64,000 bases of DNA from Limnanthes douglasii subsp. nivea (lineage: Eukaryota > Streptophyta > Magnoliopsida > Brassicales > Limnanthaceae), in the NCBI GenBank assembly GCA_036936605.1, contig JAUPFV010000005.1, positions 191,578,958 to 191,642,957 on the forward strand, in the 5' to 3' direction. This document shows, piece after piece, positions 53,425 through 64,000 of this stretch. Position numbers and translations under genes: made by a program. The notes beneath the pieces were generated by a model. That model worked only from the letters and a program-made list of their open reading frames with translations. It was not told the origin of the DNA and made no database searches. Within the stretch, counting starts at the first letter, position 1, and each line of letters begins with the position of its first letter.

Positions 53425-56272
53425 TTTTTTTTAGACTTGCACTTATTTCAATTTCCAATAAATATATCTCTATATAATTGTGTACAAATATTGTTGATAA
53501 TCATGTACATCCTTGGAGCCTTTTGTAATTATTTCTAATGAACCCCGAACCACTACTTCTCCGTCAGTTCCGGGTGCAGCTTCACTGGCTGCATAATGTA
53601 CCGTAATAATCTCTTTTGATGAGCCAACCCGAAAATAAATTGAGTACTCAATCCCAATTAGTAAAAATTGTGGGAATGGTGCAGACCGGTTAGACTGCAC
53701 TTTCTGAAGCAGGTTGATCCTGCTGCTCGTGAAACTCTTCGTAGGGTGAGGAGTCACTAGAAGAATCACTATCAAAATTATCTCCATCCCTAGGCGAAGA
53801 TGGAAATGAGTCTATCCGTTGGGAAGACGAACCTTTTCTTGAACGGAACCTTTTAGTGTGGCGTCTAATTAGCTTCCTAGCTTTCGTTATAGTGAGTTGC
53901 CTGGCGAAGGGAGAGAACTCTGCATCACTTTCACTCCACTCCCCTTGGAAAATGTCGTCCGCTTCACCTCTCATTGTCCGCAGAACAAATGCCGTAGCTT
54001 TGCGCCTTTGAGTATTGAACAAGTCCCGTATGGACGTGTCAAATCTATCACCTGCTCCTTCAGTTCGTCGCTTAAGGAACGTTACTGGATAGTCATCCGC
54101 TTTCCCTGACTGCTCCGGATCACTTAAGTTGAGATCATTGGACGGCAGGTGCTCTTTTGGATTGTCTGGTTTTGCTTTGAATTTCTCCCCCTGCATCCCG
54201 GTCGCAGACTTCAGGACTCCCCAGATAATGTTTTTTATTTACTCGAGAGAAGAGTCTTCTCCATGTCTCAATGAACTCAACTCATGAAATGTATCCATCA
54301 GCAATTTGAGATCATTCACAACAAATCTTCCTGATAAGTAATCAATAGCTCAACCTGGCTTATCTTGATATTGTGAAACTCCACTATCTTCCCAGGCTTA
54401 GTTCTTTTATCTTGCTGAGATTTCCCAACTTCCTTTTGTTTAGAGGATTCATCTTGGTGATCGATTGAAGAAAATCCCAAAGAATGAGCGTCCAATACAA
54501 GTTCATTAGCCATAGCATCCGCAGCCACAGTATCCGCCACAATCTCTTCTCATGTTCTATCGAACAAAGATATTCTTCTTAGCTCTGGAGAAGTACCGCG
54601 GAGGATACTAGACTTCTGGCTTTGCATCTTTCTCGATTGGGCAGAATCAGCACCAATAGATGACTGGATGGAAATAGAAGTGGAAGATGGCACGGAGCTT
54701 GACTTGGTTGACTCAGACTCCTTTGTTGAGTGGGTATTTGATTCAGAAGCATCATGCAATGATGAGCCTTTCTTTACACGCTTTGCCCCAGCAGTTGTTG
54801 AAACTTTCCAAACTTCCTGCCTACGTAGTGAATCTTGCTCTTCTTCAGGGAAGAAATATTCCCACATCATTCTGTACATCGACTCCATCAAATGCATCCT
54901 AAGAGGGTAAATTTCAACATTGAGTTGTTCAAGCAGCTGAGTTTCAATCTTTTGGTGTTCCTTGCCTCGCATCTACGCGTATCATAGATTTCTTTCCCCA
55001 GTCTTTTGGGGTATTCAACGCTGACAAAAGCATGTCTGACTTGGCGTTGGGCAGACAGTTTCTAACAACGACAACTTTCGCGGTAAATTGTGCAACACCA
55101 ATATCTTTGTAATCCCTGTCAAAATCATATATCATGTCATTTATCTCAGCTTCGGCAAAAGATTTTTCATCTAGCAGCATGCTCCAAACAACTTTGTTAA
55201 TTTGCAAAGATATACGCATAGCATAAGATGGGCTCTTGTTCTTCTTCTTCTCTGCCAGTCATAGTTGAGCAGCTTTCTGCAAAACCATACTTAATGATGC
55301 AAATGTTGCCTTCCTCGACTTTTGTGCATTCAGAAGCTCTTTCTTTAATCCTTGTACCAGTAAAGATCTACCAGCAGCAATCATCCACAAGTCATTTTCT
55401 TTTTCTGGTTGAAGATCATCCAAAACATCACAAAGCTGAGACAACTTTCTAATGTCACCAGCAATCAACCTTTGCTCCTAACTTCGACTTTTGCAAGTTC
55501 TAACTCCTCAACCCCATCAGGACCCACTTCATGAGATTCCTCTTCAACATCTGCATCGCCTTCAGCAGGATATGCCAAGCTACTTTGCCGAGGCTTGGGA
55601 AGCCTTGCAAAGAGAAGACTGGTCAACACATCCAGCATAACCTGAAACTGACAAGACGTCATTATCGCTGTTATATCTTTAGAGTTGAAAGTCAGCTCTT
55701 ACAACGGCTTCACTTTTTGGTCTTGAGTTCCACCTTTGTGCCTTGTGTACCGAAAGTACATATCACAAGGCATGAAGACTCTCTCGAGTAAAGCACCAGT
55801 CTGCTTCACCTTTGGAGAGCTTCTATGAATTTTGGGAAGCCATTGAAGTTCAGCCCCTGGATCAACATCAGCCTGTACATGCTCCAACATCACAGAGTAT
55901 TCCATGCGACTCTATGTCATTTCAGGCCCAGATTCAGGAATAGGAACATCCTCGGTCCCAAGCGTCTGTTCAATCATCTCATACCCATGCAGAATTGAAT
56001 TAAATGATCGAGCTAAAATTCGACAACTAACAGCAGCAAGCAAAAATCTACCGGTTGCGTCTTCTGAGTGAAGATTGAATTGCTGCTCAATGATATTAAC
56101 CTATAAAATGGTGCGTCCCCCCTTCTTCAGACTCGTCGGAGTTCTCATTCTTCACAACTAAATCAGCGAATGAGGTTTCTATTTCGACCGAATGCGACGA
56201 AGATGATAGATTTCCTGCTACCTCCATATTCTGAGATGTGAAATTCACACTTTCAGAAGTGCCATTTCCAGA
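53425..56272 (-). pseudogene. SABRE/KIP-like gene, 3' part, apparently intronless
   Basis: Minus-strand translation from 56267 down follows the C-terminal quarter of SABRE/KINKY POLE (very large plant cell-expansion proteins of the bridge-like lipid-transfer type): QFNLHSEDATGRFLLAAVS, MEYSVMLEHVQADVDPGAEL, QWLPKIHRSSPKVKQTGALL, RVFMPCDMYFRYTRHKGGT, LDVLTSLLFARLPKPRQSS, RISLQINKVVWSMLLDEKSF, DLWMIAAGRSLLVQGLKKE, MMWEYFFPEEEQDSLRRQEV, EFHNIKISQVELLITYQ, KAFVLRTMRGEADD-like and FSPFARQLTITKARKLIRRH, ending about 53690. Coding blocks are contiguous without intron-like gaps. Several one-base shifts (near 54210, 54260, 54340, 55480, 55690) and stops disable it. A 3'-UTR-like tail ends near an A run at about 53434-53427, suggesting a processed copy. 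Confidence 0.85.
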
Positions 56273-56524
56273 TGTAGGAAAAAAATCCCAGAGATAAACA
56301 GCAATGCAGATAACCTTAAGACAAACAAATAAATTTATAGAGATAAACAAGAAGTGCAGAAATGTTAACTTCATTCCAAATATCAATACAAGGGTCTGTT
56401 TTTCTATATAGAAAATACAGACAAAATGTTCGGTCTAGATTACTGATATTGGAGACGTCATAAACTAGACAATACGTATTCAAACCAACTAGTTTAGATT
56501 ACTTCCAACATTCTCCTCTGTAAG

Positions 56525-58210
56525 CTAAACTCCAACCTGTAGGTTCTTCATGCCCAGTAAATCTCGTATATTTTCGAACTTCACAGTGGTCATCACTTTA
56601 GTTAAAACGTCTGCACGCTGCTCCCCTGTACTTATGTGCTTGACAATAATCTCCCCACGCTCTACACATTCGCGAATGAAATGATAGCGTGTATCAATAT
56701 GTTTACTTCTTCCGTGGAAAACTGGATTTTTTGCCAAATCAATCGCCAGAACGATTGTCTATATATATCACGACTGGAGAGTGCTTTACATCGGTTATTT
56801 GACTAAGTAACTTGCTCAACCACACACCTTGACATGCTGCCGTTGTAGCAGCCATGAATTCAGCTTCGCATGATGACAACACCACACACCGCTGCTTTTT
56901 AGAGACCCAAGTAATTAAACTCTCATTCAAGTAGAAAGTCATGCCACCTCTGCTTTTTCAATCCTCAAGATTACCAGCTAGGTCGCTATCTGAGTAGCCG
57001 GACAATAATTAATTTCCAGACCCACTTAAATATACTAACCCAAAGTTGATAGTTCCTTTCACGTAATGCAAGATACGTTTAACTGCATTCATATGCAATT
57101 CAGTAGGTCTTTCCATGTACCTGCTAACTACACCAACATAGTAAGCAATATCCAGACGAGTATGAACCAAATACCTCAACCCACCAATTAAGCTCTTAAA
57201 TTTCGTGGAATTCACTGCCTTCCTCTTTTCATCTTTATCAATCTGTATTTTTGGCTCCATAGGATACTTTAAGGCAGTGCACGACCCCAAACCAGTTTTG
57301 TCAAGTAACTTCTTGGCATAACTTGCTTGTTTAAGGTTAATATATCCTTGACTAACTTCGATACCCAGATAGTAAGATAATTTCTCGAGATCACTCATCT
57401 CAAATTCTGCACTCATTTGCCTGTTAAACTTACTAATGTTTGCGACATTAGTCCCTGTGACCAATAGATCATCCACGTATACTCCAATAATAAGAACTTC
57501 ATTACCTTCCCTCCTTGTATATACTGCATGTTCATATGGGCACTTAGTGAAGCCCTACTCTTCAAGACACTTACTTTACTTGGCATACCAAGCCCGTGCG
57601 CTTGACTTAACCCATATAGAGCCTTCACCAACTTATAGACAAAATGTTCCTTACGCTTTTTAAAAAACCCTCAGGTTGACACATATAGACAACTTCTTGT
57701 AAATCCCCGTTAAGAAATGCAGATTTTACATCCAAGTGATGCACTTCCTAGTCATTCTTGGTGGCAAGCGCTAACAGTATTCTTACCGTTTCTAAACGAG
57801 CAACTGGGGTAAAGATCTCTTCAAAGTCTATTCCCTATTGTTGAACATAGACCTTTGCTACAACTCTGGCTTTGTTCTTGATAATATGCCCATCTGTATC
57901 CCTCTTTAGTTTGTAGACCCATTTCAGCCCTATGGCTTTATGCCCAGGTGGTAGCTCTACCGAATTCCATGTATTGTTCTATCGTATAACAGCAATTTCA
58001 CTTTTCATAGCTTCCACTCATGCATGTTCTGTCATAGCTTGTTCGTAATTACTAGGCTCGTCAACACCCAATAGAAAAAGCTCATCTTCTAACTCTATTT
58101 CAACTGTTTCATCATAGAAATCACTGAGTAGACGAATTTTTTTGGGTTGTTCACTCCCACTACTCTCACTGCTACTGCTTGAGTCTACAGAATGTGTGCC
58201 ACTATTCATG
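56525..58210 (-). pseudogene. Copia reverse transcriptase and RNase H
   Basis: The RT start is decayed. VKALYGLSQAHGLGMPSK lies at 57630-57578, the catalytic GVYVDDLLVTGTNV at about 57485-57445, followed by LSYYLGIEVSQGYINLKQAS. RNase H motifs: ITWVSKKQRCVVLSSCEAEF (56910-56850, catalytic Glu in EAEF), VVIYIDNRSGD, then SKHIDTRYHFIRECVERGEI and EQRADVLTKVM. Stops or shifts separate most blocks. Confidence 0.87.
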
Positions 58211-58290
58211 TCCTCAACAACTGTTTGAGGACCAGCTGTTTGTGATCACATAGAAGCAATGCTTTCATTCATCTGTGTAACTGGTTCTTC

Positions 58291-59650
58291 TTAAACTGAA
58301 CCATCAACCACTTCTTCTGTACGTATGTCGAGCACAGTGAAGTTACCAGGGTGTACAAACCCTTTTTCTTGTTGTTTCTCCCATTCCCATCCTCGAGCCT
58401 CATCAAAGATGACGTCTCTGCTTACAAGAATTCGTCTGTTGACTGGATCGTAAAGTCTACATGCCTTTGTGTCGGGCTCTCTACCCAGATATACTACCAT
58501 TTTACTGCGATCGTCAAGCTTCTGGGTATGTACACTAGACACCTTCATGTGTGCTACACAACCAAATATTTGAATATGTCCAATATTTGGTTTATTTTCA
58601 GTCCATACCTCATATGGAGTCTTTCCTGATAAAGCTTGAGTAGGTACGAGATTTAGTATGTAAACAACATGACGAGCAACTGTTCCCCAAAAGCTAGAAG
58701 GTAGTTGTTTTTCTTTCAAAAAACTGCGTATCATTGCTACTATTGTTCTGTTTCTTCTTTCGAGAACCCTATTCTGCTGCGGTGAGTAAGGAGCAGTGAA
58801 ATGCCTATTAATAAGTAAATTCACCTCCTCTGTCTGTTCTCAAAACTTTTATTTTCTTCTCTGTAATATTTTCTACCAAAGCTCGAAATTTCTTGAATGC
58901 CTCTAGTGCTTCGTCTTTTCTTGCAAGCATATATATCAACATTACTCTACTGAAATCATCGTCTAGTAATTATAATTATTTATTTCCTCCTTTTGTTGTA
59001 GGAGAAATTGGCGCACACAAGTCTCCATGTACCAACTCAAGAATTTCTTTTGCGTGGAAATTAGCTGACCAAGAAATGGCTTCCTCGTCTATTTTGACAA
59101 TAGACAGCCAATGCAGACTTCTTTTGGTTGAATAATCTCTGGTAGGCCATACACCATATTGTTCTTTGATAACAATACCATAGCTTGAAAATTAACATGC
59201 CCAAGGCGTGAATGTCATAGCCATGATAAATTCTCCATTTTAGAAAATAAGTACATAGATTTACTTGTATCAGCAATAACCTTATACAATATATTAGTTG
59301 ATCTTTTAACCTTCACAAGGAGACGTCTCTTGTCATCGTATATAGATAAGTATTCACCACTAAGTACCACCTTATTTCCAGTTTCTGATAACTGACCAAG
59401 ACTCAGTATATTATTACGTAGACTAGGAATGTAATATACCTCTTTGAAGACCAGTTCCTCCCCGTTTTTGCATTTGAACGTCACAGAGCCCTTTTCTTTG
59501 ATTTACACTGTAGAAAAATCACCAAATCTAACAAGCCAAGTTACCCCTTCAATCGAATTCTTTAAACTTCGAGCATTATCCCGTCATGTGGTTCCTAGCG
59601 ACATTGTCTAGATACCACATGTTTGAATTAGCTTTTGTACCTCCACCTTT
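58291..59650 (-). pseudogene. Copia protease and integrase
   Basis: The protease site reads WYLDNVARNHMTG (about 59625-59588); the usual copia box is D-[NST]-G-A, so the Gly is lost. The GAG-pre-integrase segment at 59484-59215 (YYIPSLRNNILSLGQLSETG) leads to HSRLGHVNF and CIGCLLSKQ (zinc H-H-C-C, 59210-59080). The core continues in broken frames, then 58824-58291 gives TAPYSPQQNRVLERRNRTIV, the copia integrase Glu region with E of ERRNR, and CRLYDPVNRRILVSRDVIFD. Confidence 0.85.
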
Positions 59651-60136
59651 GTTTAGTTTTAATACCACATTGTTCTCGTTCAATATAACTCGTTGTCTTT
59701 ATCTTCTCTGTCTTCTACCATCAGAAGTGCAGGTTCCTCATCTTGTACTGCCATGTCTTCTGCCATCAGAAGTGCAGGTTCCTCATCTTGTACTGTCAAA
59801 TTTACCTCTTGATTTTGCTCTCTACGTGGCTTTCTACACTCGGCTGCGTAGTGCCATTAAAAATTGCAATTCCAACATCTTACTTTAGTCTTGTCGTGCA
59901 CTGCACGTCGACCTTGGTAATTGACAATACCTCGATTCCTCTAGTTATCGGTTCCTCCTCAATTTTTCCTTTTCATTGTCTTCTCGTTTATTCCATTCTT
60001 CCTCCGTCAGCATCAACTGCCCTCAAGTGTTCTCTGTTTGGCCACGAAGCCTCTCTTCATGTGCCTTTAGAGACCCAATTGTCTCTTCAACTGACATCAC
60101 ATCTAGGTCTCCAAACTGTTATATTGCTGATGTGAT

Positions 60137-60622
60137 TTATAAGGACTTGGAAGGTACTGCTCTAAGTAGTTTTTTCACGACATAGGTCTCTTCAAGGGTT
60201 TCTCCCAAGGCACGAATATTGGTCACCAACCCATTTAATCTCATAGAGAAGTCATCAATCATCTCTGTATCCCTCATGTTTAGATTCTCAAACTTTGCTT
60301 TTAGTGTCTGCACTCTTGCTTTCTTGACACGCTCTGCTCCTAAACACATTGTTTACATCGCTGTCCATACATCCTTCACTGTTTTCTTGTCTACCAGCGA
60401 TAGTAGAATGTCTTCAGGGATAGCCTGGAATATTGCAGCCATTACCACCTTATTTATTTTTCCGTCAACCTTTGCATCTGGGTCAGTAGGGTCAATTTCT
60501 CCCCATATCCCATGGGCTTGCATGAAAACTCTCATCTTTAGTGACAAAGCCGTGTAATTACTCTTCGTTAACATTGGGTAACTTAATTCCAGCGATCCTT
60601 CTTTGTTCTTGGTAGCCTCCAT
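60137..60622 (-). pseudogene. Copia gag
   Basis: Starts MEATKNKEGSLELSYPMLTK at 60622, with the UBN2-type core KMRVFMQAHGIWGEIDPTD, MAAIFQAIPEDILLSLVDKK, a stop and shift near 60352, then KKARVQTLKAKFENLNM and IRALGETLEETYVVKKLLRA. A CCHC knuckle appears further on at about 59880-59840 (C-W-N-C...H-Y-A-A-E-C) with a stop inside it. Confidence 0.87.
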
Positions 60623-60919
60623 TGTGATTTCCTAGGCTCTGATACCAAATGTAGGGAAATAATCCCAGGGATAAACAGCAATACAGATAACCTTAACAGA
60701 CAGACAAATATATATATATATATATAGAGATAAACAATAAGTGCAAAAATGTTAACGTCATTCCAAATATCAATACAAGGGTCTCTTTTCTTATATACAA
60801 AATACAGACAAACTGTTCGGTCTTATCTAAATAACTACCTTAATAACTGATATTAGACACGTCATAAACTAGCCAATACGTATTCAAACCAACTAGTTTA
60901 GATTACTTCCAACAGCAGA

Positions 60920-61070
60920 TGTTTCCAATTCACAATGTTCATGAGTTTCCTCAAGTAACTGCTCTGGAAAAATTGGCTAGAATAAAAAGGCTTTGGTGGT
61001 TCAAATGCTTTAGATATTACACCAACCCATGACCAGACAGTATCCTTGTTCTCGATAGTACATAATAGTT
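60920..61070 (-). pseudogene. SABRE/KIP-like gene, segment upstream of the copia insertion
   Basis: Minus strand 61065 to 60915 reads IENKDTVWSWVGVISKAFEP and KPFYSSQFFQSSYLRKLMN without interruption. It directly precedes the SABRE block resuming at 56267, so the copia insertion split one coding unit. The homology stops at about 61070, where ACCGG-type repeats begin, so the 5' three-quarters of the gene are absent. Confidence 0.65.
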
Positions 61071-61079
61071 TTAAGTAAG

Positions 61080-61255
61080 GCTTTTAATAGTTCCTAGAAC
61101 CGGACCGAAACCGAATCGGTAAGGACCGGACCGAAAACCGGTAGTTCCATTTTAAAAATGGAAACTGATAAAAAATCAAAATAGTAAAATCACTAAACTT
61201 ACCGGTAAACCGATAGAATCCCGTTGATGCTCCGTTCTAAACATTATTTACCGAC
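61080..61255. repeat. Degenerate ACCGG/CCGAA-type repeat
   Basis: Words such as AACCGGACCGAAACCGAATC, GGACCGGACCGAAAACCGGT and TTACCGGTAAACCGATAG; the same vocabulary as 3235-3920 and 43320-43560. Confidence 0.6.
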
Positions 61256-61277
61256 TTTTTTGTAACATTTTACATTT

Positions 61278-62160
61278 CAAAGATAAGCACTCCTTGTATT
61301 TTGACTTACGTTTCTTACACTTTTAACATTGACACGTTTCATGTCTGTTTGTTTCAGACTCTGATATCTATTCATGTGTACATTGCTATCTATGCTGTTA
61401 CAATCTGATAGCCCCTTTATTCAATTTTGATAGATTATGTATTTTACATCTAACAGATAAATAAAAGTATGTTTTCTGTTTCGTTGTTCATCCATCTGAT
61501 ACTTTGCTTACATTTGTTCAAGAGGTTTATCACATCTTTCATGCCTGATTCATCTCAAAGATAAGCACTCCTTGTATTTTGACTTACGTTTCTTACACTT
61601 TTAACATTGACACGTTTCGTGTCTGTTTGTTTCAGACTCTGATATCTATTCATGTGTACATTGCTATCTATGCTGTTACAATCTGATAGCCCCTTTATTC
61701 AATTTTGATAGATTATGTATTTTACATCTAACAGATAAATAAAAGTATGTTTTCTGTTTCGTTGTTCATCCATCTGATACTTTGCTTACATTTGTTCAAG
61801 AGGTTTATCACATCTTTCATGCCTGATTCATCTCAAAGATAAGCACTCCTTGTATTTTGACTTATGCTTCTTACACTTTTAACATTGATACGTTTCATGT
61901 CTGTTTGTTTCAGACTCTGATATATATTCATGTGTACATTGCTATCTATGCTGCTACAATCTGATAGCCACGCTATACAAATTTGATAGATTATGTATTT
62001 TATATCTAACAGATAAATTAAAGTATGTTTTCTATTTCGTTGTAGATCCATCTGATACTTTACTTACATTTGTTAAGACTCTGATATGTATTCATTTATA
62101 CATTGCTATCTATGCTGTTATACTCTGATATCCACTTTATTCAACCTTGCTATTTATGCT
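61278..62160. repeat. 278-bp tandem repeat, about three copies
   Basis: The unit start CAAAGATAAGCACTCCTTG occurs at 61278, 61556 and 61834, each exactly 278 bases apart. Copies 1 and 2 are nearly identical. Copy 3 carries several substitutions and breaks off near 62070, after which a further partial piece (ACTCTGATATGTATTCAT onward) continues to about 62160. No protein is encoded. The precise spacing fits unequal crossing-over or a local duplication. Confidence 0.95.
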
Positions 62161-62329
62161 TACATCTTATACATTAGGTCTACATACACTGTTCTTTTAA
62201 ATTTACCATAACTCTAATATCTTAGTTTTCCAACATTGCTATTCTTTTAAATAACTGCAAGTAAAACTGCTTCCTTCAACTGCACAGGGTTTGTGTTTCG
62301 TTACAGTCCAAAAAAAGCATAAACAAACG

Positions 62330-62780
62330 TTAAACACAACAAAATATAAACCAACAGTTCCATGATACTACATCGACATGTTCAACCCTAATCAGAATCA
62401 TCTCCATCAGATTCCTCCGCCTCTTCTTCCTCTTCCTCCGCCTCTTCTCCACCAGGTTCAAACCCATGGCGTCGGACTGTAAACTATACACAAACACTGA
62501 TAGATAATGCAACCAATATTGCTAGATATGGACCAACCCTACGTAAACTCACAATGCTTACAACAGCAGCCACATACCTACTATACACGACGTTACACCA
62601 TTCTAATCGACACAACACCATTCTAACCAACACAACTATAACCTAAATATGTTATGAAAACTTACCGCGTAATATACGAAGTTTAGAACTGGATGGTCTA
62701 AAACGTCGAGATCTGTTGCTTTATCAAAAGCACAACAGCACATCTAGAGCATACAAAACATTAGAAGCCACGGTTAGCAA
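62330..62780 (-). other. Possible terminal exons of an unassigned gene
   Basis: Minus strand: an ATG near 62747 opens [20 protein letters not shown] and runs to a canonical donor GCG|GTAAGTT at about 62668. An intron-like stretch ends with TTTACAG|TCC near 62480. The next ~75 bases encode, in one frame, GFEPGGEEAEEEEEEAEESD and then a stop, an acidic tail like those of nuclear or chaperone proteins. The phases of the two exons do not join in that acidic frame, so the model is uncertain. I do not recognise the family. Confidence 0.25.
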
Positions 62781-62859
62781 ACTGATCCACTAAGAGCACT
62801 TTCCTGCACAAACTGATCCAACTTTTGAAGGTTTTGAGCTATCTGGTTAGTTACGGCGA

Positions 62860-63425
62860 CAAACACAGAGAATAGGGAAGACGACGACAAAAAACGTACC
62901 TGTTCGACGGAGACGGAGGCGGACGATGGTGCTATCGATGCAGTTACGGTGGCCGGAACGTTCGGTATCGTTGACGGGTTTGAGTGACCGGAACGATGAC
63001 AGAAGATGGTTCAGTCGTAGAAGACAGACAGTGTTGGAGGAATACCTGCTCGACTGTGTTCGACGGAGTAGGCGGCTCGACGGAGTAGGTGGTGAACGGT
63101 GTTCTCCGGTTCGATTGATTGATCGGAACTGCTCGCCGGTTACGGTCGCAGGTTCTGGTTTGGGTTCTGGTTTGCGATGAAAACAGTGGTTAGTTTTCGT
63201 CGTTGGTTCACCGGTGGGTTTCAGTACTGTCGGAGGAGGTTTCTTCCTGATCGCCGGTGGTTCGCCGGTGGTTGTCAGGAATATCGGAACAGAGGGGCGA
63301 CTGGCTGTCGCCGGTTACGTGAGTTTCAAAAATGTCTTTTGGTTTCGCTCTCGTAAAACGTGTTTCTCTCTCCACAAATTTAGAAATGTGAAAGTGGGGG
63401 GAATTGGAACCCAAAAGTCTGATTA
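62860..63425. other. GC-richer block with splice-like sites, unassigned
   Basis: Clearly richer in C/G and in CG dinucleotides than its surroundings (for example TCGACGGAGTAGGCGGCTCG around 63058-63080). On the minus strand GAACAG|GTACGTTTT at about 62900 is a good splice donor. Frames are open on both strands, but no recognisable domain is present. It could be the 5' exon or leader of the same unknown gene, or captured sequence inside a repeat whose end lies at 63585. Confidence 0.3.
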
Positions 63426-63429
63426 GAAG

Positions 63430-63585
63430 GTGAAAAAAGGGGGTTTCACCAAAAACAACCCCAATTATACCCTAGAGGGTATAATTGTCCAAAATGTGGC
63501 TTTAGGTAGTTTATGAAACTAGTCCAAAAACGGGTACCATCTTGGTATTTGATACTTGAGAAGGTATTTAGGGGTACTTTTCTCT
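63430..63585 (-). mobile_element. Terminus of the minisatellite-element family (copy E)
   Basis: The reverse complement from 63585 begins GAGAAAAGTACCCCTAAATA, then CTTCTCAAGTAT and GGTACCCGTTTTTGGAC, aligning with the left ends at 4343 and 15042. The matching opposite end was not found leftward. Confidence 0.6.
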
Positions 63586-64000
63586 AAAAAAATTAGACAC
63601 CGTAAAGTCAAATGTCCATTCTCTACCAAAGAAATCTGACTAGATAACTTGCTAAATTAAACAATCTATTACACCGAACAACTCCTCGGATGTGTAAACA
63701 AATTGGTTGACAAGCTACATCTAACCTATCTTTAAGATTTTAAGCAAGTAGCAGGATGAACTAACCCTCCTTCTGTCACAATTTATAACTTATTTTATTA
63801 GTCCTAGTGGTATGAAATCTCACCCTTCACTCACACTGGCCGGACAATTAATTGACAGCCAACAAGGCCCATTGCATCCCAACTAGTTTTTTTTTCAAAC
63901 GAGTAACAATGTTTGACCTACGACATGACGCTCGAGGACACTTAATCGGTCATTTGGTAAACATCAAACCAATTCATGTTCTTGTACTTGGTAGTTATGG
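63586..64000. other. No gene supported
   Basis: Unique-looking sequence to the window edge; no motif identified. Confidence 0.4.

Larger units (their letters stand above)
56273..60914 (-). mobile_element. Ty1/copia retrotransposon inserted in the SABRE-like pseudogene
   Basis: 4,642 bp, minus strand. LTRs at 60652-60914 (5', 263 bp) and 56273-56510 (3', 238 bp), TGTTGGAAG...CCCTACA-type ends. The 5' one is longer through a (TA)n expansion and a short insert. A primer site TGGTATCAGAGCC lies at 60648-60636 and a polypurine tract ACAGAGGAGAA at 56521-56511. Flanks are CCAGA (56268-56272) and GCAGA (60915-60919), a 5-bp duplication with one change. Order gag, protease, integrase, RT, RNase H is that of copia. 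The SABRE reading continues on both sides, which fixes the boundaries. Multiple stops and shifts in pol. Confidence 0.92.

Noticed and set aside
61833..62051. 72-codon minus-strand frame
   Set aside because: Part of the 278-bp tandem repeat; the other units do not keep it open.

Overview
The window is nuclear DNA of a flowering plant, most likely a eudicot. The evidence is plant-specific transposon lineages (Tat-type Ty3/gypsy with two RNase H domains, a chromovirus, Ty1/copia, plant L1 LINEs, a tRNA-derived SINE, TRIMs and a Tourist-like MITE), together with fragments of plant protein families: RHD3/SEY1 GTPase, U-box-type receptor kinase, AAA-ATPase ASD/BCS1-like, ankyrin-PGG and SABRE/KIP. 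The DNA is AT-rich and nearly all of it is transposon debris. The only undamaged recognisable protein-coding sequence is a 25-codon ribosomal protein eL41 reading frame at 28494-28571 (minus), too short for normal ORF finding.

Layout. 0.7-1.9 kb: a decayed LINE 3' end. 4.3-4.7 kb: a minisatellite-bearing repeat. 5.2-5.3 kb: an RHD3-like exon. 5.6-5.9 kb: a SINE with target duplications. 5.9-6.4 kb: a tiny complete TRIM. 7.9-17.0 kb: a nest of AT-rich repeats (called X here) carrying related non-autonomous elements, each with its own internal minisatellite (units near 26 and 41 bp). The nest is interrupted by a small LTR element (10.9-11.8 kb), a kinase pseudogene (12.4-12.9), a copia integrase relic (13.2-14.05) and a second TRIM with a fold-back LTR (14.06-14.47).

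17.3-26.1 kb: a 5'-truncated Tat element with gag, PR, RT, RNase H, archaeal-type RNase H and IN on the plus strand, followed by an antisense ORF region and a 3' LTR. 27.0-27.4 kb: a Tourist-like MITE. 27.5-28.3 kb: an AAA-ATPase pseudogene with an internally inverted segment. 28.5 kb: eL41. 28.6-34.35 kb: an almost full-length LINE on the minus strand. 34.45-34.8 kb: a copia RT scrap. 36.4-42.5 kb: a second Tat element, mosaic in order: gag, then a segment copied from the first family's RNase H-IN-antisense region, then PR-RT. 42.7-43.2 kb: an ankyrin-PGG pseudogene.

43.9-44.9 kb: a Mutator-type non-autonomous element with a large palindrome. 45.3-47.1 kb: an internally deleted LINE. 47.5-52.9 kb: a structurally complete chromovirus with 324-bp LTRs and ATCTC target duplications. 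53.4-61.1 kb: an apparently intronless SABRE-like pseudogene split by a copia element (56.27-60.91). 61.3-62.2 kb: a 278-bp tandem repeat. 62.4-63.4 kb: an unassigned GC-richer block with splice-like sites. 63.4-63.6 kb: one terminus of the minisatellite-element family.

No functional host operon-like or pathway grouping is present. The genes relate to each other through insertion, nesting, capture and recombination. All family assignments rest on motifs read from the translations; no database search was possible.
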